Shown: one piece after another, positions 1 through 8,161 of the stretch
How the letters are laid out: every line of letters starts with the position of its first letter
How positions within the stretch are numbered: position 1 is the stretch's first letter
NCBI RefSeq assembly: GCF_900101115.1
Contig: NZ_FNFU01000003.1
Coordinates: 25,735 to 89,734 of the forward strand
DNA from: Cryobacterium psychrotolerans
GTDB lineage: Bacteria; Actinomycetota; Actinomycetes; Actinomycetales; Microbacteriaceae
Length of the DNA: 64,000 nt
Reading direction: 5' to 3'
The notes under the pieces: model-generated
Database searches by the model: none
Told to the model about the DNA's origin: nothing
The model's input: only the letters and a program-made list of their open reading frames with translations
Program-made: the position numbers and the translations under genes

Positions 1-908
1 GCCTGCTCAGCGCGAACGGCTGGTACTGGATGGACACCTGGATCGTGCACGGCCGGTTCCATCCCGAGTATGTCCCCGGCGCCGCCACCACCGGCAGGTG
101 GGGCGCCAGCGGCGGGGGCCCCTTGCAGCTGCCCAGGCAGGTGCGCGGCGCCGTCGTCGCCGACGAGGGTTGGAAGCTGGTGGTGGCGGATGCCGCGCAG
201 CTGGAACCCCGCATCCTCGCCGCGCTTTCCGCCGACACGGCCATGGCCGCGGCCGGGCGCGACACCGACCTGTATGCCGGCATCGTCGCCAGCGGCGTGG
301 TCGAAACCCGCGACCAGGCCAAGGTCGCCATGCTCGGGGCGATGTACGGCGCGACCACGGGGGAGAGCGGGCGCCTGCTGCCCAGGCTCGCCCGGGCCTA
401 CCCGCGGGCGCTCGGCTTGACCGAGGCCGCTGCGCGCGCCGGCGAACGCGGCGACATCGTCACAACCCGGCTCGGGCGGTCCTCACCCCGGCCGGGCGAG
501 AGTTGGCAGGCCACCCAGGCGCAGGCGTATGACCCGGCGGCGTCGGACGGCGACGAACGCCGTGCGCGCAGCCAGGCCCGGGACTGGGGCCGGTTCACCC
601 GCAATTTCGTGGTGCAGGGGAGCGCCGCGGAATGGGCGCTCTGCTGGATGGCCGAGGTGCGTAAGGAGCTGTGGTCCCTCCGCGGCACCGAGGCTCCGGA
701 CCGACCGGCGGCGTTCGCCGCCACGCCGCACCTGGTCTTCTTCCTGCACGACGAGGTCATCGTGCACACCCCGGTCGCCCTGGCGGGCGAGGTGGAGCAG
801 ATCATCACGAGGGCGGCTGCGACGGCCGGCCGCCTGCTCTTCGGCGACTTCCCCGTCGACTTCCTCCTCACCGCGGCCACCGTCGACAGCTACGCGGAGG
901 CGAAGTAA
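1..908 (+). CDS. PolA-like DNA polymerase (bifunctional 3'-5' exonuclease/DNA polymerase type), 3' part
   Basis: The gene begins before the window; its frame is open from base 3 and ends at TAA 906-908. Family A polymerase signatures are in order: motif A (VVADAAQLEPRIL, bases 180-218) with the catalytic Asp and the Q-x-E, the O-helix motif B (R-x3-K then MYG, bases 309-350), and motif C (HDE, bases 747-755). The visible part is the polymerase domain only. It matches the short actinobacterial PolA paralogue that lacks a 5' nuclease and is annotated as bifunctional 3'-5' exonuclease/DNA polymerase. It is unlike housekeeping Pol I in motif A (D-A-A-Q rather than D-Y-S-Q) and in the O-helix, where the usual Phe is Leu. 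The DUF1684 gene starts 1 nt after the stop, so the two are probably co-transcribed. The role is unknown; repair synthesis is a guess. Confidence 0.85.
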   Translation, partial: LLSANGWYWMDTWIVHGRFHPEYVPGAATTGRWGASGGGPLQLPRQVRGAVVADEGWKLVVADAAQLEPRILAALSADTAMAAAGRDTDLYAGIVASGVVETRDQAKVAMLGAMYGATTGESGRLLPRLARAYPRALGLTEAAARAGERGDIVTTRLGRSSPRPGESWQATQAQAYDPAASDGDERRARSQARDWGRFTRNFVVQGSAAEWALCWMAEVRKELWSLRGTEAPDRPAAFAATPHLVFFLHDEVIVHTPVALAGEVEQIITRAAATAGRLLFGDFPVDFLLTAATVDSYAEAK

Positions 909-909
909 T

Positions 910-1746
910 GTGAGCGCCGCCGATGACGCCGGGGCCGGCGGCCTCGAGTCCTTCCGGGCGAAGCGACGGCGGTCGGTTGTGGCGCCCCAGGGTAACCTGG
1001 CCCTCGTGAACACCCAGTGGGTCACCGGCGACGCCGGAGAATCCCGGCGCGTCCGGGGCGTTCCGGGCCTCTGGTCGCCCCTGCCGAGCGGGCTCTCCGG
1101 GTTGCGCCTGACCGCGACGGCGGCCGACGGCATCCGGGTCGACGAAGAGCTCGTCGATGGCAGCGTGATCGTCGCCGGGATGGATGCGCTCGCCCCGTCA
1201 CACATCCGGTTCAGCACGGGCCGCACGGGCACCATCATCGCCGACGCGGCCGGCGGGTACGCCCTGCGCGTGTGGGACGCCCAATCCGACGGTATCCGCG
1301 CGTTCGGCTCCATCGACGCCTTCCCCTGGGACCCCGAGTGGGTCATCCGCGCCTCCTTCGCGCCGCTCGACGGTGACGCAGAGGTGAGCGTCGCCCATCT
1401 CCATGACCAGGGCGCGACCCGGCAGAAGAGGCTGCCCGGAGAGATCGTGGTCGGCCGGGACGGAGTGGAGTATCGCCTGGCCGCCTTCCCGGACGGGCCC
1501 TCCCTCCTGCTGGTCTTCGGCGACACGACCAACGGCGTGTACACGTACGGCATGGGGCGCTTCCTGCGCGTGGCGCCCGGCGACGACGGGAGCGTCATCC
1601 TCGATTTCAACCGGGCGTACCTGCCCCCGTGCGCCTTCAGCTACAACTTCAACTGCCCCATCCCGCCGGCCCGGAACCGGTTACCGTTCGCCATCGAGGC
1701 GGGGGAGCGGAACGTGCTGGCCAAGGGCGGCGAGCTCCTGCACTGA
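910..1746 (+). CDS. DUF1684 domain protein
   Basis: A soluble protein of about 278 residues starting at GTG 910, one base after the polymerase stop, with GGAGG some 11 nt upstream. The C-terminal half carries the DUF1684 signature: a DFNRAYLPPCAF segment followed by YNFNCPIPPARN and LPF, preceded by a GDTTNGVYTYG stretch. No signal peptide or membrane segment is visible. DUF1684 proteins have no established biochemical function. The last 66 bp overlap the convergent PadR gene on the other strand. Co-transcription with the polymerase gene is inferred from the spacing. Confidence 0.85.
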   Translation: MSAADDAGAGGLESFRAKRRRSVVAPQGNLALVNTQWVTGDAGESRRVRGVPGLWSPLPSGLSGLRLTATAADGIRVDEELVDGSVIVAGMDALAPSHIRFSTGRTGTIIADAAGGYALRVWDAQSDGIRAFGSIDAFPWDPEWVIRASFAPLDGDAEVSVAHLHDQGATRQKRLPGEIVVGRDGVEYRLAAFPDGPSLLLVFGDTTNGVYTYGMGRFLRVAPGDDGSVILDFNRAYLPPCAFSYNFNCPIPPARNRLPFAIEAGERNVLAKGGELLH

Positions 1747-2328
1747 CGAGTGCGGCACCTGGTGTGCCGGCACAGCCGCCGCGGGGCGCCGGCCCCGCCG
1801 TGGGCGTGCGTGGCTGAGCTCCCGGCGGAACGCGCCCGCCGATACGCCGGCCAGCGCCGCCTCGGCTTCGTCCAGCCAGGCCAGGGCTGCGGCGGCGAGG
1901 GCGGATGCCGCCGAGGCGGCCAGCCTGTCCTGTCCGGTCAGCGCAGCCCCGTTACGTGTGCGCTGCCAGCGACTTCGGTAGCCGGCGATGATGGCCGGCA
2001 CATCGCTGTGCGGCAGCGAGGACGCCAGGAGCACCCGGTCCACGAGGTCGTTCCATTCCTCGCCGACGGGGCTGCTCGTGTCGGAGAGCCAGGTCAACGC
2101 CTCGGCGCGCCCGGCGTCGGTCAGCCGGTACAGGGGAAGTCCGTCGTGGGTGGTCCCGGCGGACTCCACGGCGCCCTGGCTGACCAGTCGGTCCAGGGTG
2201 CCGTAGATCTGGCCGACGTTCACGGTTCGCCTGCCCGCGGTCCGGGACTGCAACTCGCCGTGCAACTGAAACCCGTAGGCCGGGCCGATCGTGAGGATGA
2301 CCAGCAGATTGCTTCGAACCGACACCAT
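1681..2328 (-). CDS. PadR-family transcriptional regulator
   Basis: A 215-residue regulator starting at ATG 2328-2326 with GGAGG just upstream. Upstream in-frame codons were rejected because the PadR domain begins at SNLLVILTIGPAYGFQL, residues 5-21. The winged helix follows (NVGQIYGTLDRLVSQG, then a wing with YRLTDAGR), and a helical C-terminal part continues (WNDLVDRVLLASSLP), as in PadR-s2/Vir-type proteins that dimerise by a C-terminal helix. The final 40 residues are basic and proline-rich and overlap the end of the DUF1684 gene, so the original stop may have been lost. An AT-rich region just upstream contains direct repeats and may be its own operator. No obvious regulated transporter lies next to it. 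Confidence 0.85.
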   Translation of the reverse strand: MVSVRSNLLVILTIGPAYGFQLHGELQSRTAGRRTVNVGQIYGTLDRLVSQGAVESAGTTHDGLPLYRLTDAGRAEALTWLSDTSSPVGEEWNDLVDRVLLASSLPHSDVPAIIAGYRSRWQRTRNGAALTGQDRLAASAASALAAAALAWLDEAEAALAGVSAGAFRRELSHARPRRGRRPAAAVPAHQVPHSSVQELAALGQHVPLPRLDGER

Positions 2329-2345
2329 GCCTCCGTGAAAATTGC

Positions 2346-2372
2346 CCGATATTTCTATACCGAATATACAGA
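2346..2372. promoter_or_regulatory. AT-rich promoter/operator candidate of padR
   Basis: An AT-rich island in otherwise GC-rich DNA holds the direct repeat TATAC-CGAA-TATAC (2356-2369). On the minus strand it reads TATTCGGTATAG and lies 28-45 bp before the padR start, where a -10 and an autoregulatory PadR site are expected. The function is inferred from position only. Confidence 0.35.
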
Positions 2373-2554
2373 ATCGACCGAGGTCGGACGGACTCGCGGA
2401 ATAACAGTGTTGTGATTTCGTTGCGGGGTGAGGCATAATTCAGCTAGCGACTGCGATGTCGTTCAATTTCATAGCCAGGCCGTACTCACTGCATTCGAGT
2501 TCGCCGTTCAGAGGTCGTTGGGGAAGACGCACCTCAGAGGAACGGAGAAAAACG

Positions 2555-3076
2555 ATGGCGGCAACACAGGCACGGCAGGCAGCAACTGCACGGGGAGTGC
2601 TTTATGTGCACTCCTCTCCTCGTGCACTCTGCCCCCACGTCGAGTGGGCGGCAGGGCGCGCCCTGGGCGAGGCGGTCAATTTCGACTGGACCGAACAGCC
2701 CGTGCAGAAGGGTTCGCAGCGCGCCGAGTATTACTGGGAGGGCGACCGGGGAACCGGCGCGGCCCTCGCATCAGCCCTGCGCGGATGGGAACACCTGCGC
2801 TACGAGGTGACGGAAGATGCCGGCCTCGGCACCGACGGCGGACGCTGGCTGCACACGCCGGACCTCGGTATCTTCTATGCGCAGACCGACACCGCCGGCA
2901 ACATCGTCGTGCCGGAGGACCGAGTGCGGTACGCCATTGAGGTGGCCGGCGCCAACGCGATCGAACTCCACCGGGAGCTCCGGCTCGCACTCGGCCAGGC
3001 GTGGGATGACGAGCTGGAACCGTTCCGCCACGCGAGCGATTTCAATTCCGTCGTCTGGCTGCACAAGGTCGGCTGA
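2555..3076 (+). CDS. DUF3145 conserved actinobacterial protein
   Basis: A 173-residue protein starting at ATG 2555 with GGAG 8 nt before it. It has the DUF3145 features: a GVLYVHSSPRALCPHVEWA segment near the N-terminus, a YYWEGDRGTGAALASAL segment, and an FNSVVWLHKVG-like end. DUF3145 is conserved in Actinobacteria and repeatedly found beside fatty-acid synthase genes, as here next to fabF (convergent). Its activity is not known. No membrane segment or cofactor motif is visible. It is a single-gene unit ended by the terminator at 3178-3210. Confidence 0.88.
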   Translation: MAATQARQAATARGVLYVHSSPRALCPHVEWAAGRALGEAVNFDWTEQPVQKGSQRAEYYWEGDRGTGAALASALRGWEHLRYEVTEDAGLGTDGGRWLHTPDLGIFYAQTDTAGNIVVPEDRVRYAIEVAGANAIELHRELRLALGQAWDDELEPFRHASDFNSVVWLHKVG

Positions 3077-3177
3077 CCCAGGAACCTGCGATTCGCAGGA
3101 TCGTGGCGCCAGGCGCGCAGGTCGGAGAGCACTCCCGGCGGCACGTAAACGAAACGACGCGAATCGCACTCAAGAAG

Positions 3178-3210
3178 AAGACCCCGACCGGAAGCCGGTC
3201 GGGGTCTTTC
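3178..3210. terminator. Bidirectional Rho-independent terminator
   Basis: A perfect 14-bp stem (3178-3191 with 3195-3208) with a 3-nt AAG loop and a short T run on the plus side. It has A's on the other side, so it serves both the DUF3145 gene and the fab operon, which converge on it. Confidence 0.88.
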
Positions 3211-3247
3211 TGGGGGATCGCGCGGTCGAGTTTGCCGCGATCCGCGG

Positions 3248-4483
3248 CTACACGCTGCGGAAAGCGACGACGGCGTTGTGGCCGCCGAATCCGAACGAGT
3301 TGCTGATCGCGAGCAGGTCGCCGGACGGGAGGGCGCGCGGCGACGTGACCACGTCGAGCGGAATGCTCGGGTCCTGGTCGGTCAGGTTGATCGTCGGGGG
3401 TGCCACGCGGTCCGAGAGCGCCAGCACGGTGAACAGAGCCTCGATGGCTCCGGCCCCTCCGAGCAGATGACCGGTGGACGCCTTGGTTGCCGAAACGGGA
3501 ATGCCGTCGAGCAGGTCCCCGAAGACGCGGCGCAGGGCGTTGTACTCGGCGATGTCGCCGACGGGCGTGCTCGTGGCATGAGCGTTGATGTGCGAGACGT
3601 CGCCGAGGTCCGCGCCGGCGTTGCGGATCGCGGTGATCATGGCCCGGGCGGCGGCGGATCCCTCGGGGTCCGGAGCGGTGATGTGGTATGCGTCGCTGGT
3701 CACGGCACCGCCGAGGAGCTCGGCGTAGATGCGGGCGCCGCGGGCCCTGGCGTGCTCCTCGGTCTCGACGACGAGGGCGGCAGCGCCCTCACCGAGCACG
3801 AAACCATCGCGGTTGATGTCGTAGGGGCGGGACGCCCTGGCCGGGTCGTCGTTGCGCTTGGAGAGCGCCTGCATCGACGCGAAGGCCGCGATCGGGAGCG
3901 GGTGGATCGCCGCCTCGGAGCCTCCGGCGATGATGATGTCGGCGTGCCCTGCCTGCAGGCGGTCGTAGGCGTTGACGAGGGCCTCGGTGCTGGACGCGCA
4001 GGCGGAAACGACGGTCCGGATGCCGGCGCGGGCATGCAGGTCCATGCCGATTGCCGCTCCGGGGCCGTTGGGCATCAGCATCGGCACGGTCATCGGCAGA
4101 ACCCGGCGCGGACCGCGCTCGCGCAGCGTGTCCCAGGCGTCGAGCAGGGTCCAGACACCGCCGATACCGGTCGACCAGTCGACGGCCAGGCGGTCCGGGT
4201 CGACTTCGGGGGAGCCGGCATCCGCCCAGGCCTCGCGGCCGGCGATCAGCGCAAACTGGCTGGACGGGTCGAGGCGCTTCGTTTCGTGCCGGGCAAGGAT
4301 CTCACTCGGGGAGACCCTGGCCTGCGCGGCGAACGTCACCGGAAGTTGAGTTTCGGCGACCCAGTCGTAGTCGAGCGTGCGTGCGCCGGACTCACCGGCC
4401 AGCAGTGCCGACCAGCTTTCGGAGGCGGTCCCGCCGAGAGGCGAGGTCGCGCCGATGCCGGTGATAACGATCTTCTTGGTCAT
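3248..4483 (-). CDS. fabF: Beta-ketoacyl-ACP synthase II
   Basis: Condenses malonyl-ACP with acyl-ACP in each elongation round of type II fatty acid synthesis. The protein has 411 residues. The start ATG 4483-4481 has GGGGAG 9 nt upstream and gives the usual MTKKIVITGIG N-terminus. The thiolase-fold triad is complete: Cys162 in SACASS, His302 in NAHATSTP and His339 in STGHLLGGAGA, with Lys334 before it. It is the last gene of the minus-strand cluster fabD-fabH-acpP-fabF and ends at the terminator at 3178-3210. Confidence 0.96.
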   Translation of the reverse strand: MTKKIVITGIGATSPLGGTASESWSALLAGESGARTLDYDWVAETQLPVTFAAQARVSPSEILARHETKRLDPSSQFALIAGREAWADAGSPEVDPDRLAVDWSTGIGGVWTLLDAWDTLRERGPRRVLPMTVPMLMPNGPGAAIGMDLHARAGIRTVVSACASSTEALVNAYDRLQAGHADIIIAGGSEAAIHPLPIAAFASMQALSKRNDDPARASRPYDINRDGFVLGEGAAALVVETEEHARARGARIYAELLGGAVTSDAYHITAPDPEGSAAARAMITAIRNAGADLGDVSHINAHATSTPVGDIAEYNALRRVFGDLLDGIPVSATKASTGHLLGGAGAIEALFTVLALSDRVAPPTINLTDQDPSIPLDVVTSPRALPSGDLLAISNSFGFGGHNAVVAFRSV

Positions 4484-4579
4484 AACATAACTCCCCGTGA
4501 GGCATGGAAACGCGAGACGCAAGTCCCGCACGAACAGGCCGGTCGGCAGATGCCGGCCGGCCTGTTCATCGGCCGGGTC

Positions 4580-4828
4580 TTAGCCCTGGGCCTTGGTGAT
4601 GAACGTGACGGCGTCGCCGACGGTCTTGAGGTTCTTGACCTCTTCGTCGGGGATCTTGACGTCGAACTTCTCTTCTGCGTTGACGACGATGGTCATCATG
4701 GAGATGGAGTCGATGTCCAGGTCGTCGGTGAACGACTTGTCCAGCTCGACCGTGTCGGCTGCGATGCCCGTCTCGTCGTTGATGAGTTCGGCCAGGCCGG
4801 CAAGAACTTCTTCGGTGGACAATGCCAT
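4580..4828 (-). CDS. acpP: Acyl carrier protein
   Basis: An 82-residue acidic carrier of growing fatty acyl chains. The start ATG 4828-4826 has a purine-rich GGAG about 7 nt before it. The phosphopantetheine attachment serine is Ser41 in DDLDIDSISM, where the usual D-S-L is D-S-I. It sits between fabH and fabF in the FAS-II cluster, with 96 bp to fabF and 61 bp to fabH, and is expected to be highly expressed with them. Confidence 0.97.
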   Translation of the reverse strand: MALSTEEVLAGLAELINDETGIAADTVELDKSFTDDLDIDSISMMTIVVNAEEKFDVKIPDEEVKNLKTVGDAVTFITKAQG

Positions 4829-4889
4829 GTTGTTTTCTCCTTGGGGGTGTCTCGTTAGACCGAGACTCAGTTTAGATGGACGTGGGGGA

Positions 4890-5894
4890 CTAAGGCAGCA
4901 CAACGACCTGCGCGCCGTAGACCAGTCCGGCGCCGAAGCCGATCTGGAGCGCGAGGCCGCCGCTGAGCTCGGGGTGTTCTTCGAGCAGGCGGTGGGTGGC
5001 CAGCGGGATGGACGCGGCCGACGTGTTGCCGGTCGTCGCGATGTCGCGGGCGATCACGACGGATGCCGGAAGCTTCAGCTGCTTCGCAAACTCGTCGATG
5101 ATGCGCATGTTGGCCTGGTGCGGGATGAAAGCGGCGAGCTGGTCTGCCGTGATACCGGCAGCCTCGAGCGCCTTCTTGGCCACCTTGGCCATGTCCCACA
5201 CCGCCCAGCGGAAGACCGTCTGGCCCTCCTGGCGCAGGGTCGGCCAGGGCGCCTCGCCCCGCCGGTATTCCTGCAGCGTGTGGTTCATGCCCACGGCGTC
5301 CGCCTTCGACCCGTCGGAACCCCACACAGTGGGGGAGATCCCGGGGAACTCGCTCGGGCCGATCACCACGGCGCCGGCGCCGTCGCCGAGAAGGAAGGAA
5401 ATGCTGCGGTCGGTGGGGTCGACCACGTCGGACAGCTTCTCCGCGCCGATCACGAGTGCGTAGTGGGCGGCGCCGGCGCGGATGAGCGCGTCAGCCTGGG
5501 CGATGGCATACGAGTAGCCGGCGCAGGCCGCGTTGACGTCATAGGCGGCGGCGGGCGTCGTGCCGACGCGGTCGGCAACGACCGCGGCCATGGATGGCGT
5601 CTGCTGGGTGTTGCTGATCGTGGCGACGATGACGGCGTCGATGAGGGTGGGGTCGATCCCGCTGCGCTCGATGGCCTCGCGGGCGGCATCCGTGGCGAGG
5701 TCGACGGCGAGCAGGTCCTGGCTGGCCCGGGTGCGCGTGATGATCCCGGTGCGCTGCTGGATCCACTCGTCGGAGGAATCGATCGGCCCGACCAGGTCGT
5801 CGTTGGGAACGACGAGGTCGCCGCGGGCGGCTCCCACCGACAGGATGCGGGTGTACTGCGGGCCGTGCGACTGCTGAAGTGTTGGCTGGGTCAT
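4890..5894 (-). CDS. fabH: Beta-ketoacyl-ACP synthase III
   Basis: Starts fatty acid synthesis by condensing an acyl-CoA primer with malonyl-ACP. In actinobacteria the primer is often branched, derived from Val, Leu or Ile. The protein has 334 residues; ATG 5894-5892 has GAGGAAG upstream. The catalytic triad is visible: Cys124 in NAACAGYSYA, His259 in FIPHQANMR and Asn290 in ATTGNTSAAS. It follows fabD by 34 bp and is probably in the same transcript. Confidence 0.96.
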   Translation of the reverse strand: MTQPTLQQSHGPQYTRILSVGAARGDLVVPNDDLVGPIDSSDEWIQQRTGIITRTRASQDLLAVDLATDAAREAIERSGIDPTLIDAVIVATISNTQQTPSMAAVVADRVGTTPAAAYDVNAACAGYSYAIAQADALIRAGAAHYALVIGAEKLSDVVDPTDRSISFLLGDGAGAVVIGPSEFPGISPTVWGSDGSKADAVGMNHTLQEYRRGEAPWPTLRQEGQTVFRWAVWDMAKVAKKALEAAGITADQLAAFIPHQANMRIIDEFAKQLKLPASVVIARDIATTGNTSAASIPLATHRLLEEHPELSGGLALQIGFGAGLVYGAQVVVLP

Positions 5895-5928
5895 GCGACT
5901 TCCTCGCTTGTGTTTCTTTGGTTCCGGC

Positions 5929-6849
5929 TCAGGACTGCTGCTCGAGCAGCGCCCACGCGGCCGGAAGATCGCCCGGCGTTTTGATGGCGACGCTGGGAAC
6001 GCCCTTGAGTGCCCGCTTAGCGAGCCCGACGAGGGCTCCGGCCGGCGCAACTTCGATGATTCCGGTCACGCCGGCATCTGCGAACGATTGCATGCACAGG
6101 TCCCACCGTACCGGCGAGGAGACCTGGCCGACGAGTAGCTCGAGGAAATGGGCGCCGTCGGAAACTCGGCTTCCGTCGTGATTGGTCCAGATCGGCAGGG
6201 CGGGGTCGTGGGGCGAGAACCCGGCCGCGACGGACGCGAGATGCTCGGCGGCGGGCCGCATATACCGGGTGTGGAATGCGCCGGCGACCTGAAGCGGAAT
6301 GACCCGGGCCCGGCTGGGCGGGGTCTCGGCGAGTGCGCCCAGCGCGGGCAGCGCGCCGGCCACGACGATCTGGCCGCCGCCGTTGAAGTTGGCTGGTTCG
6401 AGGTCCAGTTCGGCGAGCCTCGCGAGGAGTTCGCCCTCGTCGGCGCCGATGACGGCGCTCATTCCGGTGGGTTCGAGCGCTGCCGCCCGTGCCATCGCGG
6501 CGCCGCGCTCGCGCACGAATCGCATCGCGTCGACGGCGTCCAGGATGCCGGCGCCCGCGGCAGCGGTGATCTCGCCGACGGAGTGGCCGGCTATGCCGGC
6601 GACGGCGGTGTGGCGTCCGTCGGCCAGAAGGGCCCGGAGGGTGAGGAGTCCGGCCGCAACGATGAGGGGCTGGGCGATCGCGGTGTCGCGGATCGTGTCG
6701 GCGTCACTGAGGGTCCCGTGCGCCGTGAGGTCGATGCCGACCTGGTCCGACATGTCCGCCAGTCCGGCGGCGAAGTCGGGGCGTTCGAGCCACGGGGTGA
6801 GGAAACCTGGGGTTTGGGAGCCCTGTCCTGGGCAAACGACGACAATCAC
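5929..6849 (-). CDS. fabD: Malonyl-CoA:ACP transacylase
   Basis: Moves malonyl from CoA to ACP to feed FabH and FabF. The protein has 306 residues. Family hallmarks are the N-terminal CPGQGSQTPG, the nucleophile Ser90 in GHSVGE and the His in GAFHTRYM. The chosen start is GTG 6849-6847, because the conserved core begins at the next residue and in-frame upstream sequence does not resemble the family; GGGAG lies about 9 nt before it. First gene of the fab cluster, 99 bp downstream of the FasR-like regulator on the same strand. Confidence 0.95.
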   Translation of the reverse strand: MIVVVCPGQGSQTPGFLTPWLERPDFAAGLADMSDQVGIDLTAHGTLSDADTIRDTAIAQPLIVAAGLLTLRALLADGRHTAVAGIAGHSVGEITAAAGAGILDAVDAMRFVRERGAAMARAAALEPTGMSAVIGADEGELLARLAELDLEPANFNGGGQIVVAGALPALGALAETPPSRARVIPLQVAGAFHTRYMRPAAEHLASVAAGFSPHDPALPIWTNHDGSRVSDGAHFLELLVGQVSSPVRWDLCMQSFADAGVTGIIEVAPAGALVGLAKRALKGVPSVAIKTPGDLPAAWALLEQQS

Positions 6850-6901
6850 GTGACTAGTCTCCCAACCCGGGCCGAGGTCCGTGTGTCGAGGGTGCACCAA
6901 G

Positions 6902-6939
6902 TATTCGGCGATCGTTTGTCGTTTTCGGCATATTCGCCG
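6902..6939. promoter_or_regulatory. Direct repeats upstream of fabD, possible FasR operator
   Basis: Two copies of TATTCG(G/C)CG (6902-6910 and 6931-6939), 29 bp apart, lie in the 99-bp gap between the FasR-like gene and fabD. Streptomyces FasR activates the fab cluster from this gap. The repeat is visible; the link to FasR is inferred. Confidence 0.3.
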
Positions 6940-6948
6940 TCGGCCGGG

Positions 6949-8154
6949 TCAGCGGCGACGGGCAGAACCGTCGTGGTCGCTGATCGAACCGATGATGAGT
7001 GCCGCCTGCAGGATGAGGGCTTCCCGGGCTCCGGTGGCGTCGTAGCCGATGACCTCCGACACCCGCTTGAGCCGATAGCGCACCGTGTTGGGGTGCACGA
7101 ACAGCTCACGCGCCGTCGCTTCGAGCGATCGGCCGTTGTCGAGGTAGCACCACAGCGTGGTGAGGAGCTCGGTGGAGTGCGCCTGCAACGGGCGGTAGAT
7201 CCGGTGGATCAGCGTGGCGCGGGCGAGCGGGTCGCCGGCGAGGGCGCGCTCGGGGAGCAGGTCGTCGGCCTGGACCGGTCGTGGGGCGTTCCGCCACGAG
7301 CGGGCGACGGCGAAGCCGGCCAGAGCGGCCTTCGCACTCTTGGACGCGTCGACGAGGTTGGGCACCTCGTGGCCGAGCACCAGGTGGCCGGGGCCGAAGC
7401 TGGGCTCGAGCTGCAGGGCGATTTCCATGAAACTGAGCGCGCCTGCGGTGCCGATCGCGTCGTCGGTGTCGACCGGGGTGGGATGGGCGCGGCCGATGAC
7501 GAGCACGAGGCGGTTGCCCTGCACGCCGATCAGCACGTCAGCGGCCATGTGCCTGGCCGAGCGGCGCAGACGGTCGACGTCGAGCATCTTCGGAGTCGTT
7601 CCGACGAGCACACAGACCTCGCCGTGCCCGTGCCAGCCGAGCGCCGCGATGCGGCTGGGCAGTTCGTCGTCGTATTCGCCGCTGAGGATCGAGTCAACGA
7701 CGAGGGCCTCGAGGCGGGCGTCCCAGAGCCCGCGGGCCTCGGCGGCGCGGGCGTAGACATCCGCCGCCCCGAACGCGATTTCCCGGGAGTAGAGCAGGAT
7801 GGCCTCGCGCAGCAGTTCGCTGCCGTCCTTGACCCGTTCCTCGACGACTTCCACACTGACCCGGATCAGCTGCAGGGTCTGCTGCAGGCTGATCGAGCGC
7901 AGAAGCTCCCGCGGGGCGGCGCCGAAGACATCCGCCGCGATCCACGGGGTCGACGTGGGGTCGTCGAACCAGGAGATGAACGAGGTGATGCCGGCCTGCG
8001 CGACCAGCCCGACGGCGGACCGCCGCCCCGGCGGCATGTCGCCGTACCAGGGCAGCGTGTCCTCGAGCCGCTTGAGCGTGGCCGTGGACAACTCACCCGA
8101 GATTGTCCGCAGCCAGGCGAGCGTCTGTTCCTTCGTCTTGGGGGCCGCTGCCAC
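6949..8154 (-). CDS. fasR: PucR-type regulator, FasR-like activator of fatty acid synthesis
   Basis: A 401-residue protein with an N-terminal sensory region and a C-terminal PucR-type helix-turn-helix: LWCYLDNGRSLEATARELF, then VHPNTVRYRLKRVSEVIGYD. Start GTG 8154-8152 is 7 nt after the aceE stop; longer in-frame extensions only translate the end of aceE. In Streptomyces coelicolor FasR (SCO2386) has this domain layout, sits just upstream of fabD-fabH-acpP-fabF and is needed for full fab expression; position and architecture match here. The close coupling to aceE suggests co-expression with acetyl-CoA supply. Which molecule it senses cannot be seen. Confidence 0.85.
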   Translation of the reverse strand: MAAAPKTKEQTLAWLRTISGELSTATLKRLEDTLPWYGDMPPGRRSAVGLVAQAGITSFISWFDDPTSTPWIAADVFGAAPRELLRSISLQQTLQLIRVSVEVVEERVKDGSELLREAILLYSREIAFGAADVYARAAEARGLWDARLEALVVDSILSGEYDDELPSRIAALGWHGHGEVCVLVGTTPKMLDVDRLRRSARHMAADVLIGVQGNRLVLVIGRAHPTPVDTDDAIGTAGALSFMEIALQLEPSFGPGHLVLGHEVPNLVDASKSAKAALAGFAVARSWRNAPRPVQADDLLPERALAGDPLARATLIHRIYRPLQAHSTELLTTLWCYLDNGRSLEATARELFVHPNTVRYRLKRVSEVIGYDATGAREALILQAALIIGSISDHDGSARRR

Positions 8155-8161
8155 GGGGAGC

